DNA from: Desmodesmus armatus
Lineage: Eukaryota > Chlorophyta > Chlorophyceae > Sphaeropleales > Scenedesmaceae
Assembly: GCA_007449985.2 (NCBI GenBank)
Contig: VIIQ02000169.1
Span: 1-64,000, forward strand
Direction of reading: 5' to 3'
DNA length: 64,000 nucleotides
A program made the position numbers and the translations under genes. Shown here piece by piece: positions 34,301 through 47,000 of the stretch (positions are counted from its first letter, which is position 1; every line of letters begins with the position of its first letter). Under the pieces are notes generated by a model that did no database searches, was not told where the DNA came from, and saw nothing but the letters and a program-made list of their open reading frames with translations.

Positions 34301-37300
34301 GTGCCATCAGCTGTGCTGGCCTCTGCTGCAGGCTGCGCAACCACCGGGCCTGCAGCGGTCAGGGCATCTGCCGCAGCCGTTGGTGCTGTGGGTAGTGACA
34401 GCACTGCACCACCACACCCTGCAAGCAGCACCTCCTGGCCCCCAGGGCTCACAGCCAGTGCTGCAGCAGGCCATGGCAGCACTGCCTTGCTGACGACAGT
34501 CAGTGCCAGCTGCTGTGCCCCTGCCTTTCCATGCACAGGGCCTGAGGCAGCAGCAGCAGGCAGCTGCAGCCAGTACAGGTGCCCGTCACCACCAGCACCC
34601 AGGAGCTCTGTGCTCGATCCACCAGCAACGCCGCTCGCCCTGCCACGTGCTGTGCCGCTGGTGCTTGTATCCTGTGCTAGCACAGCCAGCGCCTGCAAGG
34701 GCGCAGGTGCCGACAGCGTCACAGCATGCACGTCCGCGTAGCTGAGGTCACAGATGCCTGCCTCTGAGGGGGAGCTGCCGCCGCTGCTGGTACTGGCGCT
34801 GGACAGCTGAGCCACGCTGGCATGTGCTGGCCTCAAGGGCGGCGTCAGAAGCAGCACACTGCCGCTTGAGAGGCTCAGCAAGAGCTGCGGCTGCTGGAGG
34901 CTTGTGGCGGGTAGCCAGCACATACCCAATACCCGCCCTGCAGCAAACAGCAGCAGGAAATGTGCATGCAAAGCACGCTTCTTGCGGACAGGCTCTATCA
35001 TGTGGCTGTTTGGCCACGCAATCACATGCTCAAACATCAGTTGGAGCGCGCATCTGCAACAGTGAGGCCTGCATCTGTGGCCAGGACTGCCGTTGCCTTA
35101 GCAGGCATGGCCGTCTTCATTGGGCATGTGGTCACCGGGATAGCCCTCATGGTGAAAGTGCAGCGAGTGCATAAGTTATCTGCTGCAGTATCAGGCACCA
35201 CGCCCACCTTCAGCCTTGACATATCCCAACAGCTGCACGTGCTGCCCGGCGCCTCCAACTTTGAGCAGAGCAACGCGCCCCGTGCTGGCTGCCGCGGCAG
35301 CCACGTAGGCCGCACAGCTGCTGAAGCTCACATGCGTGATCGATGCCTTGAATAGCCGGGTGCGATACACCACCGGCAAGCTGCCCAGGTCAGAGGCATT
35401 CACCAACCTGCAAGCACACATAGAAAACAACCAAACATATGAAATCAGGAGCTTGTCTGGCACCAGCCCAACAGCTGCTGCCTTGACGACTTCCATCCAG
35501 ACATGTTGTGGTTTCACTCGCTGCCAAATTGTGGTTTCACTTGCTGCTGATGTGATGCTCATCCTTCCGCATCAGCTTTGGGCCAAGGCAGGTATGGACC
35601 CGCTGCCACCAGCACATTGGCGAGCTGCGCACCTCAGCACACCAGCCCTTGACCCAACTGCCAGCAGGCCGCTATTAGCTGCACCAGACGCTGAGCAGCA
35701 TGTCAGCTGGCCGCCAACGTCCCTTTTGCTGACCAGCTGCCCTGCTGCCAATGCTGCCCAGACCCGTATGCTGCCGTCGATGCCACAGCTGATGAGGTGC
35801 GCACCGCTGGGCGCTGCTGCGACGCCAGTGATGGAACCGACGTGCCAGTCTGCCAGGGGCTCCACCTGCAGTCACGCAGTCGTGCAGTTAACGATGGGTT
35901 GGCTCGCTACTTATGTGTGCTTTCCCTCCCGAAAGCCTCAGACATGGCTTGTGCACCTCATTACAGGCATACCTTTGGGCAACCCATGGTCTGCTTTGCA
36001 GGCAGCACGTGCTGGTTGAGGGCCTAGAAAACTTGCTAGACAGTTTCTTGTACGTGCAGATGAGCTTGGCAAGCCCACGGTCGACAGCTCTGTGCTGATC
36101 AGGTGAAACACAAGCAAATTGCCTCAGGCGCTCAGGACTGCCGGCTCACCTGCAGGGCCGCTGGGTCGGGCTGCAGGGGGTCGAAGCTGCTGCCAGGAGA
36201 CAGCAGCAGCAGGGAGCCATTGATAGTACTGACCACCAGGTTGGTGTGCTGCTGCCCCCCAAAGGTGATCCCACCACAACCTGCACCCATTGGTTGCAAT
36301 ACGGCATGACTGTTGTGTAAGTGCACTGCAGAGTGTTTGGGTGCCCGCTGTCCATCAAAATGAAGGGGCAGGCAGGTGCACTGGGCTGCAGAGGTGCCTG
36401 CAGACAACAAACCACACCCCATGCTGCAAAGCCTGCTGAGCTGACTGCGTACAGCTGCACTGCGCACGACCAGAGACGCAACCAACTCACCTACTGAGCT
36501 GACTTGGATGCTGCCCACGGCCTGCAGCGAGTCACTCGGCTGCGCCTGGCTGCTGCTGCTGCTGCTGCGCCGGAAGAAGCATAAGTGTGGCTGGCTGCCG
36601 CAGGCTGCCACCACCCAATGCTTGTTCACAGCAATGCTGCTGATGCTCGTGGCAGCAGGGCTGGGTGTTGTCCCAACTTCGGCTGCGTCGGCCATGCTGG
36701 CGGCTGCTGCCACTGCTGTTTTGCTGATAATGGCACCTGTCTCAGGGCTAACACACACCACTGATCCGTCACTGCAGCCGACATACACACCCTGTGGGCA
36801 GACGGCACACGGCACATGGCAAGCACGACCTGACCCGTATGCAACAGCTCTGTGCCTCGTAGTGTTGCCATCATGTAAATGCCCAGAACCGCAACAGGGA
36901 CTCGCTGGTGCTACAATGTCGAGAAGCCTTGCAATGGCGTGCACTGCAGGGGCAATGCTGCATATGAGCAATCTCTGCAGCCAAGCACAGCTCAACTGAA
37001 CACCAAGGCACACTCCAACACAAGTACTGCCCACCTCAGGCGCCCATGCATGACATGTGGGTTGGCAAGGCACAGGCAGCTGCAGCTGAGTGGACTGGAG
37101 CTCATGCCGCTGCCATAACCTGTGCAGCTGCCACAGCAGCACGGCGTGGTTGCTGCTTGCTGCTGTCCCGCCATCCGCGCTGGGGTCAGGGCTGCTGCAT
37201 GGAGGCTGTCCTGCAACATCGCCTGCTGCAGCTGCTGGCGTGGTCAACAGGCATGCAGAGTCTGCAGGATGGAAGCTGATCTGGCTGACAGGAGCATGCA

Positions 37301-38220
37301 GCTTTGCTGACGCCAGCTTCACCCCCTGCAGCAGCCGCAAGGCACCAAAAGTGGACAATCAGTCAGTCAACTGCTGATGTGCGGTTGTCTGCGCACGCTG
37401 TATTTGCACTACTGCCTTTGACAGCACAGCATGTCAGACGTGCTGTGCAGTACCACTCACCTTTCGCCACTGCCACACAGAGAGCTCCAAGTCTGGGCAG
37501 TCAGCACAGACCGCCAGAAGCTCCCCATCATGTGACAGCGCGACTGCAGTGCAGCCGAAGCTTGCTCCCGTGGCAATAGTGGCCTGATGCTGCAGGTCGT
37601 CTGTGCTGTACACATGGATGGCAGGCTGATAACCCTGCACGGGATCACACAAGCCAAGTGAGGGACCCTAGCCGAGAGCTGTGGTGTGGTGGGAAGCGGG
37701 CCCTGCTATCTCAGGGTGTGTCAACTATCTGCTTGCTGGACGGATTTGGATTTATGCATTGCACCAACACTCACCTTGAGTGCCAAAGCCAACACCCCTC
37801 CTTTGACGCTGCTGGCAAAGCTGCTGATGCCTTCCCAAGTACTGCTGCCCAGCACCCTCTGCACAGCAAGCAACGTAGGGTGTCAGCAGCTGCTCATCAT
37901 CGTTGCTAGCAACTGTGCAAGGCTTGTACAACTCGATTGTACCTGTTGGCCATTCTGAACATCCAGCAGAGCCAAGCTGCTGCCACACAGCCATGCCACC
38001 TCAGCAGCAGATGCATGCTGCACATCCACACTGCTGCAACCGCAGCACGACCTGAAGCAGACAGTTTCAAAGCGTGACCAATCTGCTGCCGGGTGTGAAG
38101 GTTAGCCCGGAAGGCACAGCAGGAAGCAGACCTTGATCCCTCCATCCAAGTCAAATCGGTCTGTCGTAGCGATTTGCCAGAAGAAGTGTCCGTGTCCGAC
38201 AGATAGAAGTTTTTGTGCAT
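25350..38220 (-). CDS. CFAP43: Cilia- and flagella-associated protein 43 homologue (WD repeats plus coiled coil)
   Basis: 29 exons, all phase-consistent, about 2,034 aa: 38220-38132, 38051-37943, 37858-37775, 37634-37461, 37325-37035, 36791-36491, 36280-36150, 35865-35633, 35407-35208, 34937-34215, 34135-34070, 33981-33776, 33561-33361, 32978-32886, 32612-32212, 32017-31627, 31343-31227, 30998-30816, 30214-30110, 29858-29721, 29397-28831, 28501-28379, 28169-28011, 27761-27663, 27299-27207, 26940-26743, 26473-26356, 26128-25995, 25727-25350. The N-terminal half has beta-propeller strands (AIHVYSTDDL, LELSVWQWRK, CHAWAPEGVYVGCSDGSV, GSIRVWAALA). The C-terminal half is coiled coil with family motifs (FKRDFAGVDPLVLPHL, EVKGLNSIILNK, LQLLHVTKEFQ). 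CFAP43 with CFAP44 links to inner-arm dynein f (I1) at the axoneme. CFAP44 is the main alternative. The start codon, and the donor of exon 11, are uncertain. It is longer than animal CFAP43 (about 1,665 aa) because of Ala/Ser/Gln inserts. Confidence 0.85.
30682..30887. repeat. Partial exon duplication inside CFAP43 with a telomere-like spacer
   Basis: About 83 bp at 30805-30887 (end of exon 18 plus its donor) are repeated at 30682-30764 with a few substitutions. The 40-bp spacer 30765-30804 contains AGGGTTTGG and ACCCTAAACCCTAGG, which look like telomeric repeat units. The upstream copy could act as a 66-nt exon (30758-30693), phase 0 to phase 0, with a new TAAGTAG acceptor and a GTGGGT donor. 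It would add 22 coiled-coil residues (YKECMAREAAAIEERLKRK and so on). Confidence 0.85.
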
Positions 38221-38799
38221 GTCAAATAAACGCCAGTCTCGATCGGGACACCATCATACTAGCTATCCAGTCTCCTTGTGCCAGGCACTGCCCTAGAATG
38301 TGGGTCTGGACCAAGTTACAGCACATGCAAAGCACTGCATGGCTCAGATTGAGTTGTGATACGAAGTGTTGGTGATAACCTGATCAAGTTTACAACTGAC
38401 ATCATGCCCAACCACAGCACTGTCACAATTCACCATTCCAGCCTATCAATGATAATCATGCTTGTGCAGCAACTTTCTCAGCCCTTTCAAGTGTTCAGGC
38501 ACGTCATGGAGGTCCAACCCAATCAAACAACAGCTGCAGACATGGTTGGCCTTGGACAACTCCTCACTGCACAGCAACATACTGTACTGCTGCGCATCAA
38601 AGCAACAACAATCTGCAATTTGCGCAATCCTGCATCGCAGTACATGGCCACTCCATCTGTCAACTCCCCCATGGCTGAACATTTGTAGTGCCCGAACTGA
38701 CTGACTGTCCATGCATGTGCATGCGCATGCAAAGACTGGTCACTGCCTGAGCAAGAGTGGTCACTGCCCGAACAAACAGCCACGTGGACGTGCTGTTCT
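38221..38799. other. Intergenic region between CFAP43 and the first dehydrogenase
   Basis: This contains the 5' flank of CFAP43 and the 3' flank of dehydrogenase 1, both on the minus strand. No gene or strong motif was seen. Confidence 0.5.
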
Positions 38800-41700
38800 T
38801 CACATGACCAGGCTCTTGTTGATGTCGATGACAAAGCGAAAGTGCACATCGCCCTTCGCCATGCGCTTCATGGCCTCATTCACGTAATCAATGCCAATCA
38901 CCTGCAGCGCAGCATGGCACGTGGGCACACCACCAAGGAGTACTCAGTTGAACTGGCCGCCAGGCAACAGCATTTTCGAAACACTGGCAGGGGCCAAGGG
39001 TGCGCTGCTGGCCTATTGCAGCCCCACAGGTGTGTACTACATAGTATGCTGCACCAAACAAGGCCACACTACTCTGCCATGCACGGCCTGTCAATGTATG
39101 ACATCGTTGTTGTAGGCCAGGACCTGTGCGCAAGCCTGTCCTGTACAATGACACTCTGTGTGCGCAGCATGCTGGCGACCTTTACCAAAGCAGCCCACCT
39201 CCTGCACTAATGCACGCCTCTCAGGGAAGGTGGCACCTTTCCAGCGCAGCCTGCTCACCTCCACGTCAGCAGTGATGCCCTTCTCGCCACAGAAGTTGAG
39301 CATCTCCTGCTCCATGCCGCTGTTGCCGATGCTGCTCCCAGAGAACACCAGATTCTTCTGGACGACACTGAAGTGGTTGAGGGTGGGCTGCTTGGGAGGC
39401 AAGCCGACCATGACATAGCGGCCGCGCGGGGCCAGCAGCGCCATCACTGCGTTGATGTCATGCTCGGCTGACACGGAGTCGATGATGGCGTCCAGGGTGC
39501 CTGCAGTATATGGAAGGGCAGCCAGTGGGCACACAGGCAGCCACAATGAAGTCCACCCTGCAGTCGACCTGCCAGGTGTGGCACATGTGCCGGGCACTGA
39601 ACCCCTGCTGTTACTGAACACTCACGATGTACGCCTTGCTAGCTATAGTGGAAGCAGAGTGCAGCCTGGCGAGGGACTGAGGACGTATGCAGCACCATCT
39701 GGCACAGCATTGGCAATTGCTCGCCCCAAGCCGTCAGTATGCCGCATACTGCATACATGATGCATGCTGCAGACCCCACATTGCGCAGAAATCGGCTCAC
39801 CTGCAAACTTCTTCATCTCCTCCTCATCGCCTGATGGGATGACGCCCTTTGCACCCATCTTCTTTGCCAGCTCCTCCTTGTTCCTGTTGCGGCTGATCAC
39901 ATACACCTGGGAACCGCACACAGGAGGCGACACGTGGTGGCCAAGCGCTGAGTACGACTACTGGGCACATGTGCAGCCTGCACCGAGCGTGGGTGGCACC
40001 CAAGCTGACACCAGCTGGGAAGGTTCATATCAAGCTGATGTTGCTAGCTGTTGGGATGAGCCAAACCCCTGATCAATGATCAGCCAGCAAGCAAACCGTT
40101 TGCCTTGAAAAAGGCCCATGCGCACAAACACACCAAGATGGTATGTCTTACAACATCTTGATGATCAGCACCCACCTCGCAGCCGAATGCCACTCCAAAC
40201 TTGACTGCCATGTGTCCCAGGCCGCCCAGCCCCACCACGCCAACCTTCTTGCCGGGCTGATCAAAGCCATGGTCCTTGTAGGGTGCGTAGGTGGTGATGC
40301 CCGCACACAGCAGCGGGGCAACACCAGCAAGGTCCAGGTTGGAGGGGATGGTGTAGGCATAGCTGCAGAGCAGGACGGAAGAGAAAGCACATCACCCTGT
40401 GTCACACAAGTGGCATGTGTCTTGCTTGCACTTTTGAAAGGAAGCTCAGCACGCTTTGGTGATGCAGAAAGAAAGGCGGGCCTTGCTGAGTCAGAAGCAC
40501 TGCTGCCAGCAGCCTGACAAAGCGCACCGAGTGCGCGTTGTCAACCTTCCAGGAGCCTGACTCATGCCAGCTGACAGCAACAGCCATGGCATAAGGGGCC
40601 ATCCCTACTATGGATGGGGGCATTAGTACATGCCCCCAACGGTTCACTGGATGTATGCCACAACGGTCTGCACATGCACACTAGCCCTCAGGCTTTAGGC
40701 AAAACCTCAGCAGCCAGCTGCATTCCTGCCAGCTGTTGTAGCTAGCATCCTCTGCGCGGGCATGGCAAAGGCACAAACAAACATCTCGCGTACTCACTAC
40801 TCCTCAGCAACAATGTGGGTGGAGTATCCGCCCTGTGCTTGTATGCCGTCTTGGTGGGTGGCGTTGTAGGTGTATACCAACTTGGGGCAGAAAATGTCCT
40901 CTCCCTTTTGGCACATGCTGCAGCTGCGGCATGTCTCCACAAACACCCCAACTCCAGCACGGTCTCCTGGCTTGAACTTGGTGACCTCAGAGCCCACCTC
41001 TGTCACAATGCCCACAATCTCGTGCCTGCAAGGCAGCAGTCCAACGTGGATGCTATAGGCCAGCGAGCATGAAAATGCAAGCATATCCTGTCCTAGCTCT
41101 CTACTGATGTTAGGCATCCTCAGCAGCGGCAGATAATCATGAAGCGCTGCACATGGCTTGCGCATGGAGAGCTGACCTAGATGACCATATGTATGCAGCT
41201 TTGGTACCCACTGCACCGGCAGCGCAGCTGTCACATTCACCGTACAGTGCAGCTTGGGTTCTGTGGGCATGCCATGCCCTCGATGCCATGCACATGAAGC
41301 ACTCACCCGGGCACGACTGGGTACTTTGCTGGCCCCCAGTCCCCGTTGATGGTGTGCAGGTCGCTGTGGCACATGCCTGCATGGGTAATCTTGATGAACA
41401 CATCCTTGGGGCCCAGCGCACGCCGCGTGAACTTGTAGGGGGCCAGCACAGCACCAGAGTCGCGTGCAGCCCAGCCCAGCGTGTTGGCATCTGCTGTGCC
41501 ATCAACACCATCAAGCTGGACAAGCAGAACACAGTGGTTCAAACACACATATCGTTGACAACCATTGTGAATCTCATGCATCTGATTTCACAACGCACTG
41601 CTCAGCTTGCTTCATCAGGGGCTACAGCACTGTCAGTGCTGACACATACAACACCGTGTGTCGATGATTGCCTGGCCCGCGCCTCAGGCCAGTGCTGTCG

Positions 41701-42502
41701 GCAGCACTATCAGCAGCCTGAGCGCCTGGCAGACACCTAGCCGTCTGTGTTGATCGCTGCTGCTGGCGTGCTGGTCCTGTTGTAGAGCATCCCTGGCGGT
41801 CTGCACATGCCGTTCGCGACATGACTTTGATCCTGTCCACACTGTCGCACAGCCAGGCTCGAGGACAGTGCTGCCATTACATCACTGCAAGCCTTCAACC
41901 CAAGGCTAGCAGGGCGCTGTTTTTCCGGCGCATTACCTGGCATTGTTTGCTGAAGGCCTTGGCCAGCTGCTCAGCATCCACCGCGTCTGCATGCAGCAGC
42001 AACAGCAGCCGAGACTGGCACCAATGGCTGGATGCATGCTGAATGGTTGCATGACTGCGCATTTTGCCGGGCCTCTCTGCTCAGCAGACTGAGTCCATAG
42101 CTGGTGGGCTGAGCTTGCAGCCGCTGCGGGCGGCCCTCTTGACGCAGTGCGTGTGTGAGGATGCGCGCAAGCAGATGCTGACTCAACCACATGCAAAGGC
42201 AACCTGGTCAATGTAAGGCAGTCATGTGTGGCAGCTGGCACCTACCTGCATTCCCTACAAGCTTCTGCACTGCGTCTGCGTCACCGTACACCTTAGCTCC
42301 CTCCAGCAGAGCCTGCACATGGGCGCAGTAGGGTCAGCACGCATTCAACTGTTGTCAGCATGTTGAGGTGTCTGGGTGCGATGCATGGGCGTGCCTGCGA
42401 GTCCACGCCATCTGCGTTGCCTCCCAGCTGAAACAGGAGAGAAAACTCCCTCGGGTGCTGCTTGCGGATGCGGTCCGCGTTCTTGACGGCAACGCGAGGC
42501 AT
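38800..42502 (-). CDS. Zinc-dependent alcohol dehydrogenase, cinnamyl-alcohol/aldehyde-reductase type (copy 1)
   Basis: Nine exons: 42502-42395, 42312-42246, 41986-41937, 41515-41307, 41025-40798, 40362-40176, 39906-39801, 39500-39259, 38901-38800; 432 aa. The catalytic zinc ligands appear in AGMCHSDLH and GHEIVG. The structural zinc site is [16 protein letters not shown] (Cx2Cx2Cx7C). The nucleotide-binding motif is [11 protein letters not shown], with the basic NRNK after strand beta-2 fitting NADP(H). The C-terminal MDYV-type motif is [13 protein letters not shown]. Members reduce aldehydes to alcohols reversibly in the cytosol. An extra ~75 residues (exons 1-3) precede the normal start of the family at TLGWAARDS. 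Intron 1 uses a GC donor (CAG|GCACGC). Tandem with two paralogues. Confidence 0.9.
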
Positions 42503-44077
42503 GGCGGCAGCGACTTGGTGGATTCACTATCAATCGAATAGCTGTGAACGATTGCGTGCAGGCGAAAGAAGGTCCCATATTGCTGTCGAGGCTGTTTGTG
42601 ATGTTCGCGTAACGCCACCCCTGTTTACGACCCGGTTATGACGCGTCACTCGCACCGATGACGGTCCAGCTGCCAAATGTGGTGGTGGTGCATTGTACGT
42701 CTCTTCAGGAAAACGCACCTTTGGCAGATAAAGGTTTGGGGTTTGAAGGCTCAAGACGTCTACCTGCTGGCTTGTGTCATATTTGCTGACTTTGATGCGG
42801 GGTATATCAACAGCGATGCCTGGTGTGTACATGGTGCCACTTCATCAACTGATTGTACCCCGTGCGCACATCAGGCCGTCTTTGCAGTACACTGGCACAG
42901 CTAGCCAGGGAGAGTGACATCCTTGCTAACTGTGCTAATGCAGGGCGTACTGCAATGCATGTACAATGATTGTGGCGCCATCATATAGTGCCGGGCCTCA
43001 CCTGCTGGCTGCAATGCACCAGTTTGTTCACACACCCTAATGACAGCATCTGCTTTGAGAAGCCTGTCGCATCTGGCACGGCCACGTATGCACCAGTCTG
43101 CATATATATCTTGTATGCAGAGAGAAATATACTTTTCTGGAGCAGGTGCAGACACACCTTGTCACAAATTTCAGCACCCCCACAGGACAAACAGCGCAGC
43201 ACAAACCATTTGCACATGAAGGGTTGAATTTTCAGTTCTCTGTTTCGCTGAACAGTCTGGTGGTTGTCAGCCCTACTGCCCACGATAAAATTACATGCCC
43301 CTTCTTGCATGTACATATGCAAGGATGACGTTGTGCAACTGTGTACAAGTTGATTGCATATGCCATGAACCAACTGTTGACAGATATGGTGATATTCCTT
43401 TAGTGTTGACCCTGCAGGAAAGGGCTTCGGGCACAAGCTGTTGATAACATTAGTCATACTATGACTAGTAGCTGTCCGTAATCGTGACGGCAATGGTGGA
43501 GATAGTATTTCCTTCCATCTGCTTGCTTCCATCTGCTTGCAAGCAGCATGAGCAGGGCAATTCTGCTACACTGCAACAGGGTGTCTGATCAACAATTAAC
43601 AAGTCACTCCAACAGATTCTCACAACTCACTGCCTGTCGGCAGCAATAAACAACTCTTCCAACGTCAGCTCCACCCATCAAGGTGGGAACATGGCACCGG
43701 TACTTATTTGCAAGCCCCAACAAGCATTGCCCACTGCTCACAATCTCTCCTTGTCAGGCAACACAACATCAACCTGCATCAGTGCCACTTCCAACATGCA
43801 AAGAATAACAACAACTCATGCTCCACCTGCAGCACCTCAGATATTAGCATACTCAGCAATTCATCATCCACGCAATCACTGCGGATGTGCACACATCCTG
43901 CCAGCAGGCAAGCCCCTTCTGCCAAGGCCAATGAACAATTGACAACTATGCTGCACTTGCATGTATGCTGCGAGTCAGCACATGCACAACTTCTCACTGC
44001 CAGTGGCAGGTGCATACAAGAGATGGTCACTCGCCGACCCAAAGAACCGAAAGCCACCCATTTCAAACGAGACAAGT
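42503..44077. other. Intergenic region between dehydrogenases 1 and 2
   Basis: This is the promoter side of copy 1 and the 3' flank of copy 2. TGACGCGTCA, a palindromic bZIP-like site, lies at 42639-42648, about 137 bp 5' of the copy-1 ATG. A minus-strand open frame (42832-42530) overlaps the likely 5' UTR but lacks recognisable features, and I do not call it. Confidence 0.5.
42639..42648. promoter_or_regulatory. TGACGCGTCA palindrome upstream of dehydrogenase 1
   Basis: A palindromic bZIP/CREB-like core about 137 bp upstream of the start codon. Similar TGACGTCA sites occur at comparable distances from dehydrogenase 2 and exonuclease-like paralogue C. Binding is not shown. Confidence 0.35.
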
Positions 44078-47000
44078 TCACATGACCAGGCTCTTGTTGA
44101 TGTCAATGACAAAGCGGAAGTGCACATCGCCCTTCTCCATGCGCTTCATGGCTTCATTCACGTAGTCAATGTCAATCACCTGCAGCAATAAAATGCACAC
44201 GTGGCAGCCACAATTGTCAGTTATGCAACGCACAGCAGGCCAGCTAGTTGCATGTAGGTCAAGACACGTCTCTCTGAGGGATAGTACGTGCTCAGCACAC
44301 GTCATACTGTAGTGAGTAGTACTCACCAACTTCAACGTCAACTCATCCAGCAGCTGCGTGAGCGACATTCATGCATGCAGAAAGCCTGAAAGCCCACACC
44401 CACCTCCACGTCAGCAGTGATGTTCTTCTCCCCGCAGAAGTCCAGCATCTCCTGGGTCATCTTCAGATTGCCCACCTGCAGGACAGGGTGTGCACTTCAT
44501 ACTGTAAAGGGCATACCTTTGCAGAGATCTCTAGAGTGCTCATGATCATAGCATCAGGCACCTGTAACAGGGTGAGTGCTTTCACAGCAGCAAAGCCCGT
44601 GCGCTGTATAATCCAGGCTCCTACCAGGCACCAGGCAACAAAAAGTAACACCCTAACCATGCTGCATGCCACTGATTCAGCACAAGTCTGCAAAGTTGAC
44701 CGACTCTCGCGCTACACACCAGGCTTCCAGACAGCACCAGGCACTTCATAATGACGTTGGTGTGGGCCAGAGTTGGCTGGTGGGGTGGCACGCCCAGCAT
44801 GATGTAGCGGCCACGGGGGCGCAGGAGGGTCATGGGCTGGTTGATGTCATGCTGGGCCGACACGGTGTCAATGATGCCATGCAGGGTGCCTGCAGGGCAG
44901 TGAGGTTGCATGGTATACCCGGTCATGGTTACATGCCATGTTGAACATGAGTCAGTGGTGAACGACTGCAACAGCGCTACTGCAGTGTACACTTGGCGCT
45001 GAGTGAGGACTTCCACGGCCTGAGGACTTGGCAGGACGTCTGCAGGTTCCTTTTGTTGGTGGCCAGTAGGTTGGAAGCTACTATCCTAGGCAGGCTGCTG
45101 CAGACATGTACATGTCTGCGACAGCTGTCCACCCCAGCATGTTGGGGTGGACAGTTGCCATCAGTAAATCTGAACTGCACTTGAAATTCCAGCGTTGGCA
45201 CCACCCACCTACAAACTTCTTCATCTCCTCCTCATCGCCTGATGGGATGACACCCTTGCAGCCCATCTTCTTTGCCAGCTCCTCTTTCTTCCTGTTGCGG
45301 CTGATCACATACACCTGAGCATAGCAAGACAGCGCGTGCATAAAGCATCACGCACGGTGTGTACACACCAGCCGCTGCTGAGGGCATGCTGAGCGCTTAC
45401 AAAAAGCCGAGCATGCGAAGAGAGCTTATGTCGGTGCCTGCCGGCATGATAGTAGAGAGTGCATTCATGATGATAAGCTGATCCCACATACATATTCAGT
45501 TGTCAACACTACGGACATCAGCCCACAATGCGACCAAAGCTGACCTTGTCGTCACCCCCCGCACCTACCTCGCAGCCGAAAGCCACTCCAAACTTCACTG
45601 CCATGTGCCCCAGGCCGCCCAGCCCCACCACGCCAATCCTGTTCCCAGGCTTATCCAGCCCATGGTCCTTGTAGGGTGCGTAGGTGGTGATGCCGGCGCA
45701 CACCAAAGGAGCAACACCAGCGAGGTCCAGGTTGGCAGGAACAGTGTGGGTGTAGCTGCAGCACACAAGCAGGAACAGACAACAGACACACAGTGATGTG
45801 GGGGCCTCGGCTTGAATGCAAACTGCCTGAAAACACAAGCCCCAATAGTGATACTGCAAGGACTGTGAAAGCATTCGCAGTGCAACATCCGTAAACATCC
45901 GATATCAAGTTGGAACTGAGGTCATTAGGGCATCTGCCATTGGACGGCAAGTCAGCATGGTAAGAGCATTCACACCGGCGGACCGCCTTCGGCTGTAGGG
46001 GCCAAAGGTGCCATGCTGGTAGCGAGGCGCTTACTGCTCGTCCACTACAATGTGTGTGGAGTATCCACCCTGGGTGACCTTGCCATCATCATCAACAAAG
46101 TTGTAGGTCTGCAGCATCTTGGGACAGAAGATGTCCTCGCCCTCCTTGCACATCTGGCAGTTGCGGCAAGAGCCCACGTAAGTGCCGACAGCAGCACGGT
46201 CTCCTGGTTTGAACTTCGCGGCCTCAGGGCCCACCTCTGTCACAATGCCTACGATCTCGTGCCTGCATGGTGCAGTATGGGGGCAGTACGGCACAGTTTA
46301 GAAGGCAGAAATTATCAACAACGCAGCTGAACATGGTGTTAGAGACATGGCAGCCTGAAATCTGCCACCCTGCACTCCACCATATGGACGGAAGGTAACA
46401 CTGTGTGACACAGTCTGCAAGTACACCCCCCAAGCACTGTGATGTTCACGCATGCTTTTTCAGGTAGGCCGCAGCCTACAAGGCAGGGTGGGTCAAGCAG
46501 GCTGATATTCGCCTGAGGGTATGCACTGTACTGCAGCATGCCCTGCCACAGTATGGCAGCAGCACTGGAGTCATCTATCAGCACTCACCCTGGCACGACT
46601 GGGTACTTTGCTGGCCCCCAGTCCCCGTTGATGGTGTGCAGGTCGCTGTGGCACATGCCTGCGTGGGTGATCTTGATGAACACGTCCTTGGGGCCCAGCG
46701 CACGCCGCGTGAACTTGTAGGGGGCCAGCACAGCACCAGAGTCGCGCGCAGCCCAGCCCAGCGTGTTGGCATCTGATGTGCCATCAGCGCTGTCGATCTG
46801 CAGGGACAATGCAAACCACCGGTTGAGTTCAAGGCGTCGAAGAGTGGGTTTGCAACACTGACAGCTTTTGATGCCCCAGCACAGCAGAAACTAGCTACAG
46901 CCCCAGCTGCATCCAGAAAGGCTGTACGGCTGCCAGTGCGCATGCGGCATGCTTGTCCATCAGCGAGTCTTATACGCAAGACAGACAGGGGCTTCAACTG

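Noticed and set aside
42530..42832. Minus-strand 100-codon ORF upstream of dehydrogenase 1
   Set aside because: No motif. It overlaps the likely promoter/5' UTR, including the TGACGCGTCA site, and has no counterpart upstream of copies 2 and 3.
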